A stretch of 55,464 nt of DNA from an uncultured Lachnospiraceae bacterium (GCA_947164865.1 CAMUYA010000023.1:1-55464); one strand, 5' to 3'; shown: positions 32,617 to 42,311, counted from the stretch's first letter. The notes: generated by a model not told the origin, from the sequence alone. A program made the numbers and translations.

Positions 32617-33168
32617 CTATACTGTCATGAGTTCCTTGGTCTTGGCGTCAACAAGCTCGTCGATATCCTTGACGTACTTGTCGGTTATCTTCTGAAGGCT
32701 GTCCTCAAGATCCTTGGCTTCATCCTCTGAGACCTCGCCTTTTCCGAGCTTCTTAAATGCTTCATTGCCGTCACGGCGCACATTCCTTACCGCCACCTTG
32801 GCTTCTTCGGCCTTCTTCTTTATTTCCTTTACAAGCTCTTTACGACGATCCTCGGTGAGCTCGGGAAATACGAGCCTTATAACATTTCCGTCATTTGTGG
32901 GATTGATCCCTATGTCGGAAGCCTGTATCGCTTTTTCGATATCCTTTAACAGGCTTTTATCCCATGGAGCGATCTGAATAATCCTTGCCTCGGGTACGGT
33001 AACGTTTCCCACCTGCTGAATGGGTGAAGGTGTACCGTAATAATCGATACGGAGCTTGTCAAGAACATGGGGGTTTGCACGCCCGGCTCTTATTGCCGCG
33101 AAATCCGTCTCGAGATACTCAAATGCCTTTGCCATTTTATCGTCGTAGACTTTTACTCTTTCGTCCAT
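32617..33168 (-). CDS. frr: Ribosome recycling factor
   Basis: 183 residues, full length. Typical opening (KAFEYLETDFAAIRAGRANP) and conserved VRNVRRDGNEAFKKL; splits post-termination ribosomes with EF-G. Lies between pyrH and uppS as in most Firmicutes. Confidence 0.97.
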   Translation of the reverse strand: MDERVKVYDDKMAKAFEYLETDFAAIRAGRANPHVLDKLRIDYYGTPSPIQQVGNVTVPEARIIQIAPWDKSLLKDIEKAIQASDIGINPTNDGNVIRLVFPELTEDRRKELVKEIKKKAEEAKVAVRNVRRDGNEAFKKLGKGEVSEDEAKDLEDSLQKITDKYVKDIDELVDAKTKELMTV

Positions 33169-33213
33169 TTTGATTTCCTTTCTGCCTTATCGTCAGTATG
33201 CTATATCCTGTTG

Positions 33214-33906
33214 CTATACGGTTACTTTTGTGCCCTTGAAATTATCGCTCAGAGCGTTTACTATGCTGTTCTCCTCGCCAAGCGCAAACACCCACATAGG
33301 CATCTTATTGTCCCTTGCAAGAATCGAAGCTGTCATATCCACAACCTGCAGATTCTTGGCGATCACTTCGTCGATACTTATCTCATCGAACTTGACCGCA
33401 TCCGGATTCTTGGCGGGGTCGGAATCATATACGCCATCGATGGATTTTGCAAGAAGGATAACATCCGCATCAACTTCTATCGCGCGGAGCACTACTCCGG
33501 TGTCGGTTGAAAAATAAGGATGACCGGTTCCTCCCGCAAAGAATACCACCTGTCCATGGGCAAAGTATTTATTCGCTCTGTCCTTGGAGAAAAGCTTGGT
33601 AAATGAGCCGCATTCAAAAGGAGTGAGCACATTTGTCATCATTCCGACACTTCTGAATATCTCGGAAACGTAAATGCAGTTCATCACCGTAGCAAGCATT
33701 CCGATCTGGTCAGCCTTTGTCCTGTCGATATTCTCGCTGGACCTGCCGCGCCAGAAATTGCCGCCACCGGTGACAACACCCACCTCTACTCCGTCGTCTA
33801 CGAGTTTTTTTACCTGAAGAGCCACCTTGCGTACAGTCTCTTCATCAAACCCCATCTTGTTGGGTCCGGCAAGTGCTTCACCGCTGAGCTTTAATAGTAT
33901 TCTCAT
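33214..33906 (-). CDS. pyrH: UMP kinase
   Basis: 230 residues, aspartokinase-like fold: LLKLSGEALAG, VVTGGGNFWRGR, and FFAGGTGHPYFSTDTG for the UMP site. Phosphorylates UMP to UDP. Its usual upstream neighbours rpsB-tsf are absent; a bactofilin gene ends 17 nt upstream instead. It overlaps nothing and leads into frr. Confidence 0.97.
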   Translation of the reverse strand: MRILLKLSGEALAGPNKMGFDEETVRKVALQVKKLVDDGVEVGVVTGGGNFWRGRSSENIDRTKADQIGMLATVMNCIYVSEIFRSVGMMTNVLTPFECGSFTKLFSKDRANKYFAHGQVVFFAGGTGHPYFSTDTGVVLRAIEVDADVILLAKSIDGVYDSDPAKNPDAVKFDEISIDEVIAKNLQVVDMTASILARDNKMPMWVFALGEENSIVNALSDNFKGTKVTV

Positions 33907-33923
33907 AAAGAATCTCCTGTGAT

Positions 33924-34796
33924 TTAATTCTTATCGGATTTACCGCCGCTTTTCTTTCCGCCGACAGTCTCGGGCTTGTAATCATCAAAGAAAGATGTAG
34001 GGCTTACATCCGCGTAGCACTGTGATACGCTTCCTTCGATCGCAGCACCGTTGTTTATCTGAACGGATTTGGAACGGATATTTCCCATAACGATTGCCGA
34101 AGAATCAAGGATCACGGGACCGCGAACATCGATATCTCCCTTAACGGCTCCCGCTACTGCTGCGGAGAATCCGGTGATATTTCCCACGATAACGGTTCCT
34201 GCTCCGATCTTGATCGACGACTCGCTTGCTACATCTCCGGTGATCTTGGCATTCTCTGCGAATACTTCGCGAGCCTTGGAATTCCCGTTGACATGGCCGG
34301 TGATATTGAGCTTTCCGGCTACATCGATATTTCCTTTGACATTTCCGAGTATCTCGAGAGAGCCTTCGGTGGTAATGTCACCGTTTACGGTCATTCCGAG
34401 AGTGATCACTGAGGTTTCTTCCGAATAATTTGCGTTACTATCCATTTTTCTTTCTGCTCCTTTAAAACTTGTATCATTTAATTCATCAGATCCGGATCCT
34501 TTGAGGGAGAAGTCTGCGCTCTTCTCCATATCGGAAAAAGCATCCTCCACCGCGGATTCAGCTTCCGAACTGTCAGCGCCGGTATCATCGGCAGCCGGCT
34601 CTTCGGCAGAAACAATATCTCCGCCAATAGCCTCATCGAGCATTTTTTCCAGATCAATGTCATTTGTTTCTTCAGCCGGACTCTCGGCTTCGGAAGCATC
34701 TTCCTGCACGGAAACGGCTTTTTCAACTTTTTCCTCGGGTATAAGTTCATTGACTGCCTGGGATAAATCCTGTTTCAGATCACCGAAAAAACCCAT
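33924..34796 (-). CDS. Bactofilin-like polymer-forming protein
   Basis: 290 residues. An acidic, disordered N-terminal half (Glu/Ala/Asp-rich, 20-120) is followed by a bactofilin beta-helix built of short repeats (ITTEGSLEILGNVKGNI, ITGDVASESSIKIGAGTV, VRGPVILDSSAIVMGNI) and a Lys-rich tail. Bactofilins polymerise without nucleotide at the inner membrane and position wall enzymes. The N-terminal region is much longer than the short tail of typical bactofilins. Its position after a membrane-anchored polysaccharide deacetylase suggests a wall-remodelling pair. Confidence 0.9.
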   Translation of the reverse strand: MGFFGDLKQDLSQAVNELIPEEKVEKAVSVQEDASEAESPAEETNDIDLEKMLDEAIGGDIVSAEEPAADDTGADSSEAESAVEDAFSDMEKSADFSLKGSGSDELNDTSFKGAERKMDSNANYSEETSVITLGMTVNGDITTEGSLEILGNVKGNIDVAGKLNITGHVNGNSKAREVFAENAKITGDVASESSIKIGAGTVIVGNITGFSAAVAGAVKGDIDVRGPVILDSSAIVMGNIRSKSVQINNGAAIEGSVSQCYADVSPTSFFDDYKPETVGGKKSGGKSDKN

Positions 34797-34829
34797 CTTT
34801 GTTCCTCCTAAATATCTCTTTTTTATTAT

Positions 34830-35798
34830 TTACTGAATATGCCTGATCAGTTCCGTCTCGGATGTGATCGGAAGAATCTCCACATCATCCATGGACTGAA
34901 GTGCCTCGATTATCCGCGGTAACGCATCGACCGTAGCTTTTTTGTACTGCCCGTCATGCATAAGAATGACTGTGCTTTCCCTGTCTTCCACTCCGCTCAA
35001 TGCATTTGATACGATGGCATCCGCCGTAATAGGCATCCCCGTTGCGTCACCCACCGACACATTCCAGTCAAAATACGAAATTCCTCTCTCATCCAGGATA
35101 TCTATGAACCTGTGGATATCTATGCTGCTCACTGTGTTGGAACTTCCGCCGGGGAACCTGTAGAACTTCGGAGTCACTCCCGTCGTATCCTCGATCAGGT
35201 CTGTCAGCTTGTCCAGGTCCTCGGTAAAGGCTTCCTCACCGGAATATATCTTTGAATATCTGTGACTGTATGAATGCATTCCGAGGGTGTGCCCCTCATC
35301 GACGATCCTGTTGTAAAGCCTGTAATCTTCCTCGCTTTCACGGCCAACCACGAAAAAAGTGGCTTTCACGCCATATTCAGCAAGAATATCCAAAATATCA
35401 TCCGTCCTCGAGCTGGGTCCGTCATCAAATGTCAGGTAAACCTTGTGAGTATCAAGGCTTCCGCCCGATGCAAACGACCACACGTAGCCGGCTTCCTGAG
35501 TCTCGGCCACATCCGGGACATCGGCCACCATGACAACATCGTCATCGGCGTAGATCCTCTCCACCGGTCCGTCAAAGATACTGAGGTCTACGAGTCTGGT
35601 TCCCTCAAGCCTGGGAACTGTAACTCTGCCCGTTGTTGCAAAAGAATCCATCCTCATTGATGCCACTTCCGCAGCGATCCTGTCGATCTGCCGCTGCATC
35701 TTTGCCTGATTTATAAGGACTCCCACGGATACTATGTTGGGGATGATAAGAATCAGTGCGATAAGCACCAATATGCTCTTTCTTGTCCTGTTTTTCAT
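34830..35798 (-). CDS. Membrane-anchored polysaccharide deacetylase (NodB family)
   Basis: 322 residues. One N-terminal transmembrane helix (ILVLIALILIIPNIVSVGVL) places the enzyme outside. The NodB domain shows motif 1 TFDDGPS, motif 2 HSYSH, motif 3 RFPGG and motif 5 ILMHDG, so zinc and catalytic residues are complete. It probably deacetylates peptidoglycan or another wall glycan. First gene of the long pyrH-rseP operon. Confidence 0.9.
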   Translation of the reverse strand: MKNRTRKSILVLIALILIIPNIVSVGVLINQAKMQRQIDRIAAEVASMRMDSFATTGRVTVPRLEGTRLVDLSIFDGPVERIYADDDVVMVADVPDVAETQEAGYVWSFASGGSLDTHKVYLTFDDGPSSRTDDILDILAEYGVKATFFVVGRESEEDYRLYNRIVDEGHTLGMHSYSHRYSKIYSGEEAFTEDLDKLTDLIEDTTGVTPKFYRFPGGSSNTVSSIDIHRFIDILDERGISYFDWNVSVGDATGMPITADAIVSNALSGVEDRESTVILMHDGQYKKATVDALPRIIEALQSMDDVEILPITSETELIRHIQ

Positions 35799-35842
35799 TT
35801 CACTGTATTTCCGTAGATTTCTTTTCTGCTAAACCATACAAC

Positions 35843-35851
35843 AGTATACCA
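35843..35851 (-). promoter_or_regulatory. Extended -10 promoter of deacetylase-bactofilin-pyrH operon
   Basis: Minus strand TGGTATACT, TGn plus a near-consensus -10, about 45 bp before the first start codon; the -35 (TTTTTG) is weak. Confidence 0.55.
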
Positions 35852-35929
35852 TAATTTGCCCTATCCAAAAAGAATTTTTTTCAAAAAAAGCATTATTTGC
35901 AAAGATGTTATCATCAGAAATAATCCTTA

Positions 35930-35958
35930 TTGCAAGAGAATTTGAATTATACTATAAT
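35930..35958 (+). promoter_or_regulatory. Promoter of DAHP synthase gene
   Basis: TTGCAA, 17-bp spacer, TATAAT. The leader is under 30 nt, so no T-box or attenuator fits before the gene. Confidence 0.75.
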
Positions 35959-35991
35959 TTATAGGAATTTTGCTAAAAAGGAAGGACAACG

Positions 35992-37020
35992 ATGAGCTTT
36001 GAATTCATAAAAAAACTGCCCACTCCCGATGAGATCCGTGAGCAGTACCCTCTGCCTGAGAGTATCGTCAAGGCAAAAAAAGAACGTGATGCGCAGATAC
36101 GGGATGTGATCACAGGAAAAAGCGACAGATTTCTCGTGATCATAGGTCCGTGCTCGGCTGATAACGAGGACTCGGTTTGTGATTATGTAAACCGGCTTGC
36201 AGCCATAAACGACAAAGTCAAAGATAAACTGATCCTTATACCAAGGATATACACAAACAAACCCCGCACCAACGGCGGCGGTTATAAGGGGATGATCCAT
36301 CAGCCCAATCCCGAAAAGGAAGTGGACTTTCTGGCAGGCCTTGTAGCTATCCGCCACATGCATATCCGCGCAGCCAGCGAAACAGGGCTTACCGCAGCCG
36401 ACGAGATGCTGTATCCCGAAAACTGGCGCTATCTCTCGGATCTTCTTTCGTATGTTGCGGTAGGAGCACGTTCCGTGGAGGATCAGCAGCACAGGCTTAC
36501 CGTGAGCGGATTTGACGTTCCCGCCGGAATGAAGAACCCGACCAGCGGTGATTTCGCCGTAATGCTCAACTCCGTATTTGCTGCCCAGCATCCGCACTCG
36601 TTCATCTACCGCGGATGGGAAGTAAACACCAGCGGCAATGAGCTTGCCCATACCATATTAAGGGGAGCCACCAACAAGCACGGCAATAACACTCCGAACT
36701 ATCATTACGAAGATATGATACGGCTTCTTGATATGTATAACAAAATGGATCTCAAGAATCCCGCCTGTGTAGTAGATACCAATCATTCCAATTCCAATAA
36801 GCAGTTCGACCAGCAGATAAGGATTGCCAAGGAGATCATCCACAACCGCAAGGTCAATCCGGATCTTCGCAAGCTCGTCAAGGGGCTTATGATAGAAAGT
36901 TATATAGAAGAGGGCTGTCAGAAGATCGGCGGAGGCGTGTACGGCAAATCCATCACGGATCCCTGCCTCGGATGGGCGGATTCGGAAAGGCTCATCTACG
37001 ATATAGCAGAGACGGTTTAG
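35992..37020 (+). CDS. 3-deoxy-7-phosphoheptulonate synthase, class I (AroFGH type)
   Basis: 342 residues. Catalytic and metal motifs VIIGPCSADNEDS, RIYTNKPRTNGGGYKGM, and VDTNHSNSNKQ are those of the E. coli-type class I alpha DAHP synthase, first step of the shikimate pathway. N-terminal extension of about 40 residues may carry feedback control. GGAAGG 6 nt before ATG 35992. Monocistronic, with its own promoter and terminator; no other aro genes in the window. Confidence 0.95.
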   Translation: MSFEFIKKLPTPDEIREQYPLPESIVKAKKERDAQIRDVITGKSDRFLVIIGPCSADNEDSVCDYVNRLAAINDKVKDKLILIPRIYTNKPRTNGGGYKGMIHQPNPEKEVDFLAGLVAIRHMHIRAASETGLTAADEMLYPENWRYLSDLLSYVAVGARSVEDQQHRLTVSGFDVPAGMKNPTSGDFAVMLNSVFAAQHPHSFIYRGWEVNTSGNELAHTILRGATNKHGNNTPNYHYEDMIRLLDMYNKMDLKNPACVVDTNHSNSNKQFDQQIRIAKEIIHNRKVNPDLRKLVKGLMIESYIEEGCQKIGGGVYGKSITDPCLGWADSERLIYDIAETV

Positions 37021-37083
37021 CATAAACCTCAGTATCCCGACCCGGACCGTCGAAGGCAAAGAGCAAAATCGATAAGAATGTAA

Positions 37084-37118
37084 CAAAAAACAGGAGATGA
37101 TCTTATCTCCTGTTTTAT
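37084..37118. terminator. Bidirectional terminator
   Basis: AACAGGAGAT/ATCTCCTGTT, perfect 10-bp arms, 6-nt loop, A-run on the left and T-run on the right. Shared by the convergent DAHP synthase and xerD-like genes. Confidence 0.85.
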
Positions 37119-37179
37119 TATTCTGCTATTTTGATATAATACAGTTTTCTACGCCGGATCTTAGAGGCTTTGTATAGCA

Positions 37180-38052
37180 CTATCCTCTGGGATGAGCCTC
37201 GCTGTAAACCTTCCTCAGGTCGCTCTGACCAAGCCCTGCATAAACCTGTGTGGTGTAGATATCGGAGTGGCCGAGCATCTCTGATACGCTGTGCACGTCG
37301 GCGCCTCCGGCCATCATATGGGCCGCAAAGGAATGTCTTAAAGTGTGTGGAGTGATCTCCATCCCGATCCCCGCCTTCTTCCCATAAGCCTTTATCAGCT
37401 TCCAGAAGCCCTGACGGCTCATTGGCTCACCGAGACAGCTGGGGAAAAGAATATCGCTCTCATTTCCTTTAAGAAGAGCTTCTCTGCCTTCTCCCATATA
37501 CTTTATCATGGCATCCCTCGCATTGGTTCCGAAGGGAATGACACGATCCTTGCACTTGAGAAGGTCCTTCTGAAGATCGACATCACCGACCTTGAGGCCT
37601 ATAAGCTCCGACACACGTATACCTGTGGCATAAAGCAGCTCAAGCATTGCTTTGTCCCTGATTCCCTTTGCATCGGTACTCTTGGGCTGGGAAAGAAGCT
37701 TTACCACTTCTTCTTCTGTCATGATCTCCGGAATATGCTTTTCGATCTTGGGAGCCTGAAGACAGGTGGATACATCATTCTCCACAATGTGCTCGTTATA
37801 AAGATAATGGAAGAATGCATGTATCGACGCCACATTTCTTGAAATAGTGGCGGCCTTAAAGCTTCCGGCCTCAAGATATACAATGTATGATTTAAGGTTT
37901 GCTGCAGATACCTGTCTGGCATCATGAATGGCAAGACCACTGCAGTACTGCTGAAGCTTGAGAAGATCTCTCTTATAAGACAGACGAGTGTTTTCGGACA
38001 TCTTTTTCTCGTCTTCAAGATAAGTCAAAAATGAATCCAATTCCGCGTTCAA
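37180..38052 (-). CDS. xerD: XerD-type tyrosine recombinase
   Basis: 290 residues from the TTG at 38052. N-terminal SAM-like core-binding domain, then the catalytic domain with Arg in ATGIRVSEL, HTLRHSFAAH, LGHSDIYTTQ and the Tyr in VYAGL. Size and lack of extra domains fit a chromosome-dimer XerD rather than a phage integrase. AAAGGAG lies 10 nt before the TTG; the longer frame to 38082 would place that ribosome site inside the gene. Own promoter; no attachment sites seen. Confidence 0.88.
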   Translation of the reverse strand: MNAELDSFLTYLEDEKKMSENTRLSYKRDLLKLQQYCSGLAIHDARQVSAANLKSYIVYLEAGSFKAATISRNVASIHAFFHYLYNEHIVENDVSTCLQAPKIEKHIPEIMTEEEVVKLLSQPKSTDAKGIRDKAMLELLYATGIRVSELIGLKVGDVDLQKDLLKCKDRVIPFGTNARDAMIKYMGEGREALLKGNESDILFPSCLGEPMSRQGFWKLIKAYGKKAGIGMEITPHTLRHSFAAHMMAGGADVHSVSEMLGHSDIYTTQVYAGLGQSDLRKVYSEAHPRG

Positions 38053-38138
38053 ACTATCACAACTCCTTTGCCGTATAATCAAGTAATATTTTACGCAAGC
38101 TCAGGTATAATATTCCTCAGCTTTTTGCGGCAAAGCCT

Positions 38139-38167
38139 ATTATAGATTTGTATTTTGAGAAAAGCAA
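38139..38167 (-). promoter_or_regulatory. Promoter of xerD
   Basis: Minus strand TTGCTT, 17-bp spacer, TATAAT. Confidence 0.7.
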
Positions 38168-38193
38168 GGTGGCAATTTTTACTATAAAAGTAC

Positions 38194-38215
38194 CTAATTT
38201 TCTACTAATTTTCTA
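38194..38215. repeat. Tandem 11-bp repeat upstream of xerD promoter
   Basis: CTAATTTTCTA occurs twice without a gap (38194, 38205), one helical turn each, 27 bp upstream of the xerD -35. A response-regulator-type binding site is possible. Confidence 0.6.
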
Positions 38216-38405
38216 CTCCCACAAGATAACGTTAATGTTATTTTTGTCAAACCCAATATATTGTCGAAACAAATGTTTGTGGGTGATTTATTTTCCTCAA
38301 AAAAAATTATAATAAAAATTTTCTATAGCCGGGACTTGAATTTTTCTATAATACTTGTTCAACGGCAGTATTTGCGGAATTCCTTTTTCTATATCAATTG
38401 CTATT

Positions 38406-38948
38406 TTATGATGATCCTTTTCTGTACGCGTAGAGCATTATGCCACATATGGTTTTTGAATCCTGTATTTTTGCTTCATATATCATTTTGATAAGATCTT
38501 CCAAATCGTATGCTTCAACATTTACATACTCATCTTCGTCAAGATGCTGATCCCCGTGTTTTTTTAAGCCCTCTGCCAGATAGATATCTATTTTCTCATT
38601 GCAGAAAGCAACGGTCGTATATATGGAAGTTAAAAACTCCGCATTTTCCGTAATATATCCTGTTTCCTCACGGAGTTCCCTGATCGCCGCATCCCTTGTG
38701 GGCTCCTGCCTCGAGTTAAGCCCGCCTGCGGGGATCTCTATTGTTTCCCTCTCGAGAGCATTTCGGTACTGTCTTACCATCAGAAGCTTCCCGTCATCCC
38801 TCACAGCCACCACAGCGGCAGCCCCCTTGTGGTCTATAAGATCCCACTTGGCAGTGTTTCCGTTGGGTATCTGCATCGTGTCCTGATAATAATCTATTAT
38901 TGCGCCTTTAGCTATAAGGTCGCGGCTTAGTCTCTTTATTTCTTCCAT
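38406..38948 (-). CDS. Nudix hydrolase (ADP-ribose pyrophosphatase-like)
   Basis: 180 residues. Nudix box: GGLNSRQEPTRDAAIREL then REETGY, with the catalytic Glu residues. The surrounding QYRNALERETIEIPAG resembles ADP-ribose pyrophosphatase. Hydrolyses ADP-ribose or similar nucleoside diphosphates. Next gene upstream is the aminotransferase, with a terminator between them; no clear promoter read. Confidence 0.9.
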   Translation of the reverse strand: MEEIKRLSRDLIAKGAIIDYYQDTMQIPNGNTAKWDLIDHKGAAAVVAVRDDGKLLMVRQYRNALERETIEIPAGGLNSRQEPTRDAAIRELREETGYITENAEFLTSIYTTVAFCNEKIDIYLAEGLKKHGDQHLDEDEYVNVEAYDLEDLIKMIYEAKIQDSKTICGIMLYAYRKGSS

Positions 38949-39044
38949 ACTTTATAAACTCCTTTCGGCACTGTTATCCCGTTTTGCGTGCATCCACGCA
39001 GACATGATGCATTCTGTAGTTTCTATATGTTTTTTCTATATGGT

Positions 39045-39074
39045 AAAAAGCGGCTCCCGATCTTCGGGAACCGC
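39045..39074 (-). terminator. Terminator of aminotransferase gene
   Basis: Minus strand GCGG and TCCCGA arms pair with TCGGGA and CCGC around a 3-nt loop, followed by TTTTT. Confidence 0.8.
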
Positions 39075-39082
39075 CTTATATT

Positions 39083-40378
39083 CTATACTTCTCCGAGCAA
39101 TTTTTCAACGCTTACCAGCTTTACGCAAAGGACAAACAGATCGGTCGCCTGTGCCATTTCTTCGGGTGAAGGGAATGAAGGCGCTATCCTGATGTTCTTA
39201 TCCTCCGGGTCCTTTCCGTAGGGGAATGTCGCTCCGGCTCCGGTAAGGACAACACCTGCTTCCTTGCACTTAGCCACAATAGCTTTGGCGCATCCGGGCA
39301 TCGCATCAAAGGATATAAAATAACCTCCGTTGGGATCAGTCCAACTGCCTATTCCAAGTCCACCCAGTTCTTTTTCAAGCACCTCTATAACCGCACGGAA
39401 TTTGGGTCTCATGGAAGCCGCATGCTTCATCATATGTTTCTTAACACCCTCAAAGTCCTTGAAAAACCTCACATGCCTGAGCTGATTGACCTTGTCAAAT
39501 CCGATCGTCTGCACCGTCATGGACTTCTTGATCCAGTCGAGATTTGCGGGTGATGTGGCTACAGCCGAGATACCGCCGCCGGCGTAAGTTACTTTCGAAG
39601 TAGAAGCAAACTCGTATACCATATCAGGGTTTCCTGCCTTTTCACATTCGGTAAGAATGTCGAGGAGCTCATCCTGTCTTTCCTTTTCTTCATAAAGGTG
39701 ATGAATGGCATAAGCATTATCCCAGTAAATCCTGAAATCCTCCGCTGCGGGCCTTAGGTTTGCAAAACGCTTTACCGTTTCGTCGCTGTATGAATATCCC
39801 TGAGGATTTGAGTACTTGGGAACACACCAGATACCCTTAACGGCAGGATCCTGATTTACAAAGCTTTCCACCATATCCATATCCGGCCCCTGGGGAGTCA
39901 TGGGAATAGTTATCATCTCGATACCGAAATACTCTGTAACCCTGAAGTGCCTGTCATACCCCGGCACCGGGCAGAGGAACTTAACCTTATCAAGCTTACA
40001 CCAGGGTGTTCCGCCGTTTACTCCGTGGGTAAAGGAACGGGCTACTGTATCAAACATTATGTTGAGGCTGGCGTTACCGCAGACTATCACGGATTCGGGT
40101 TTAACACCCATAATATCGGCCATGAGTTTCTTGGCCTCCGATATACCATCCATCACACCATAGTTTCTGGTGTCCGTACCGTTTTCGCTCTTCAGACAAT
40201 CTGTCGATGACAGAGCATCAAGGAATCCTGCCGAAAGATCAAGCTGCGCGGGACTGGGTTTTCCCCTTGACATATCAAGTTTAAGTCCTTTCCCCTTCGC
40301 ATCCTCGTATTGCTTTTCAAGCTCTGATTTAAGTGCCTTTAGCTCATCAGTAGTCATTTCGCTGTACGGTTTCATCAT
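39083..40378 (-). CDS. Class I/II PLP aminotransferase (aspartate aminotransferase-like)
   Basis: 431 residues. PLP Lys in ASTSKVTYAGGG, cofactor Asp/Tyr in WDNAYAIHHL, and substrate Arg in NIRIAPSFP. The long N-terminal region (DMSRGKPSPAQLDLS) and overall size resemble the subgroup annotated as aspartate aminotransferase type 1c. Substrate is inferred. GGAG 6 nt before two tandem ATG codons; either may start. Single gene with its own terminator. Confidence 0.88.
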   Translation of the reverse strand: MMKPYSEMTTDELKALKSELEKQYEDAKGKGLKLDMSRGKPSPAQLDLSAGFLDALSSTDCLKSENGTDTRNYGVMDGISEAKKLMADIMGVKPESVIVCGNASLNIMFDTVARSFTHGVNGGTPWCKLDKVKFLCPVPGYDRHFRVTEYFGIEMITIPMTPQGPDMDMVESFVNQDPAVKGIWCVPKYSNPQGYSYSDETVKRFANLRPAAEDFRIYWDNAYAIHHLYEEKERQDELLDILTECEKAGNPDMVYEFASTSKVTYAGGGISAVATSPANLDWIKKSMTVQTIGFDKVNQLRHVRFFKDFEGVKKHMMKHAASMRPKFRAVIEVLEKELGGLGIGSWTDPNGGYFISFDAMPGCAKAIVAKCKEAGVVLTGAGATFPYGKDPEDKNIRIAPSFPSPEEMAQATDLFVLCVKLVSVEKLLGEV

Positions 40379-40540
40379 GGATCTCCTTGCTTATATAATT
40401 ATTGTATACAATCATACAAATATACACCGCGACTATTTTACTATATGATTTCGTATTATACAAGAGGATTTTGAATTCTTTTGAGAACTTTCCTTTGTAT
40501 TTAAATTGAGTAATATGCTGTTTTTGCTGTATAAGCGGTA

Positions 40541-40574
40541 AAAAAAGTCACCGTTCTTTCGAACGATGACTTTT
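40541..40574 (-). terminator. Terminator of rny
   Basis: Minus strand AAAAGTCA and GTTC arms pair across a TTTC-type loop, followed by seven T. Confidence 0.8.
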
Positions 40575-40612
40575 AATTGCTTTATGTAATGTTAAGAACC
40601 GGCTGATCACGA

Positions 40613-42187
40613 TCATTTCGCGTAATCAACTACGCGGCTTTCGCGGATAACGTTAACCTTGATCTGTCCGGGATATTTCATTTCAGCTTCGATCTGCTTT
40701 GAAATATCACGCGCTAACAGCACCATATCGGTATCCGAAATCTGCTCCGGCACGACCATGACTCGAATCTCGCGGCCCGCCTGAATGGCAAAGGACTTCT
40801 CTACACCTTTGAAATTGTTGGAAATGTCTTCAAGCTGCTTTAAGCGGCTTGTATAAATCTCGAGAGTTTCTCTTCTCGCTCCCGGTCTCGCTGCGGATAT
40901 GGTATCCGCGGCCTGTACGATACATGCGATAAGCGACTGAGGCTCAACATCACCATGATGAGCTTCGACAGCGTTGATGATGGTGGCATTTTCCTTGTAC
41001 TTGCGGCACAGTTCTGCGCCAAGCTGTACATGGGAACCCTCCATTTCGTGGTCAACAGCCTTTCCGATATCGTGGAGAAGACCTGCACGTTTTGCTGTTC
41101 TGACATCAAGTCCGAGCTCCGATGCAAGGAGTCCGGAGAGGTGAGCCACTTCGATAGAATGCTTAAGAACATTCTGACCATAGCTCGTACGGTACTTCAT
41201 ACGGCCAAGAAGCTTTACAAGCTCTGCATGGAGACCGTGCACTCCGGTTTCCAGCACTGCTGCTTCGCCGGCATCCTTAATGGCCTGATCGACTTCTTTC
41301 TGAGCCTTCTCAACCATCTCCTCGATGCGAGCGGGATGGATACGTCCATCTACGATCAGCTTTTCGAGTGCGATCCTTGCCACCTCACGGCGGACCGGAT
41401 CAAATGCGGAAAGTACGACTGCTTCGGGGGTATCGTCGATAATAAGCTCGACTCCGGTAAGTGTCTCAAGGGTTCTGATGTTTCTGCCCTCACGGCCGAT
41501 GATCCTACCCTTCATCTCATCGTTAGGAAGCTGAACAACGGAGATCGTTGTCTCGGAGACGTGATCCGCAGCACATCTCTGAATGGCGGTAACCACATAT
41601 TCCTTGGCTTTTTTGTCCGCCTCTTCCTTTGCCCTGTTTTCCATTTCCTTGATCATCAGGGCTTCATCATGTCTGACTTCATCTTCAACAATTTTAAGTA
41701 AGTACTCTTTTGCCTGTTCAGAGGTTAATCCTGAAATTCTTTCCAGTTCCTGCAGCCTTTGCTCGTTCAGCTTGGAAATCTCTTCCTTCATCTTGGCAAG
41801 ATTGTCTTCCCTTGCTGAAAGGCTCTGCTCACGACGCTCAAGTGCGTCCGTCTTCTTGTCTATCGCTTCCTCTTTCTGCTGAATCCTGTGTTCGCTCCTT
41901 GAAACTTCCGCGCGACGTTCTTTTACTTCGCGGTCGGTCTCGTTCTTAATGCGGATCGATTCCTCTTTCGCCTTAAGAGCGGCTTCTCTCTTCTCGGATT
42001 CTGCAGTCTTTAATGCTTCATCAATGATCTCTCTGGCTTTGTCTTCAGCCGAACCGATTGTTCTCGATGCGGACTTTTTAAGGTAATTAGATGTAATAAG
42101 CACTGCAATAACAGCAGTAATTATTATAGCGCCGATGAGGATCCCAATGAATGCAACCAAAGGAATTGACATTGGTGGCATTGGCAT
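40613..42187 (-). CDS. rny: Ribonuclease Y
   Basis: 524 residues, standard length. One N-terminal membrane helix ([20 protein letters not shown]), a long charged coiled coil (40-190), a KH domain with [15 protein letters not shown], and an HD domain with [12 protein letters not shown]. The membrane-bound endonuclease starts mRNA decay in Firmicutes. The AAGGAGG before ATG 42187 is 10 nt away. recX-recA upstream is the common neighbourhood, here split by a secreted-protein gene. Confidence 0.97.
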   Translation of the reverse strand: MPMPPMSIPLVAFIGILIGAIIITAVIAVLITSNYLKKSASRTIGSAEDKAREIIDEALKTAESEKREAALKAKEESIRIKNETDREVKERRAEVSRSEHRIQQKEEAIDKKTDALERREQSLSAREDNLAKMKEEISKLNEQRLQELERISGLTSEQAKEYLLKIVEDEVRHDEALMIKEMENRAKEEADKKAKEYVVTAIQRCAADHVSETTISVVQLPNDEMKGRIIGREGRNIRTLETLTGVELIIDDTPEAVVLSAFDPVRREVARIALEKLIVDGRIHPARIEEMVEKAQKEVDQAIKDAGEAAVLETGVHGLHAELVKLLGRMKYRTSYGQNVLKHSIEVAHLSGLLASELGLDVRTAKRAGLLHDIGKAVDHEMEGSHVQLGAELCRKYKENATIINAVEAHHGDVEPQSLIACIVQAADTISAARPGARRETLEIYTSRLKQLEDISNNFKGVEKSFAIQAGREIRVMVVPEQISDTDMVLLARDISKQIEAEMKYPGQIKVNVIRESRVVDYAK

Positions 42188-42229
42188 TACAGGAGCACCT
42201 CCTTATTAAGTTTTCATAGTACAACAGAT

Positions 42230-42260
42230 TTATATTACTTTTTTTTGTGAATATTGTCAA
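42230..42260 (-). promoter_or_regulatory. Possible promoter of rny
   Basis: Minus strand TTGACA and TAATAT, but the A-rich spacer is 19 bp; shifting the -10 gives 17-18 bp with poorer hexamers. Confidence 0.45.
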
Positions 42261-42311
42261 GAGAATTTAGTTATGTAAAGTATGCAGGGGCAAACCTTAT
42301 TCCGTTTTTTA

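Larger units (their letters stand above)
38083..38405. other. AT-rich gap with promoter and 11-bp direct repeat
   Basis: No ORF or RNA gene is supported. It holds the xerD promoter, an exact 11-bp tandem repeat, another TTGACA/TATCTT pair on the minus strand (near 38230-38250), and CCCACAA/TTGTGGG arms about 50 bp apart. Confidence 0.6.

Noticed and set aside
35959..36651. 230-codon frame opposite the DAHP synthase gene
   Set aside because: Antisense shadow of a conserved enzyme.
37180..38052. Phage or island integrase
   Set aside because: Length, motifs and surroundings fit housekeeping XerD; no attachment repeats, tRNA end or mobile genes adjacent.
38216..38290. Riboswitch or small RNA in the AT-rich gap before xerD
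   Set aside because: A promoter-like pair and CCCACAA/TTGTGGG arms exist, but no conserved aptamer features could be recognised.
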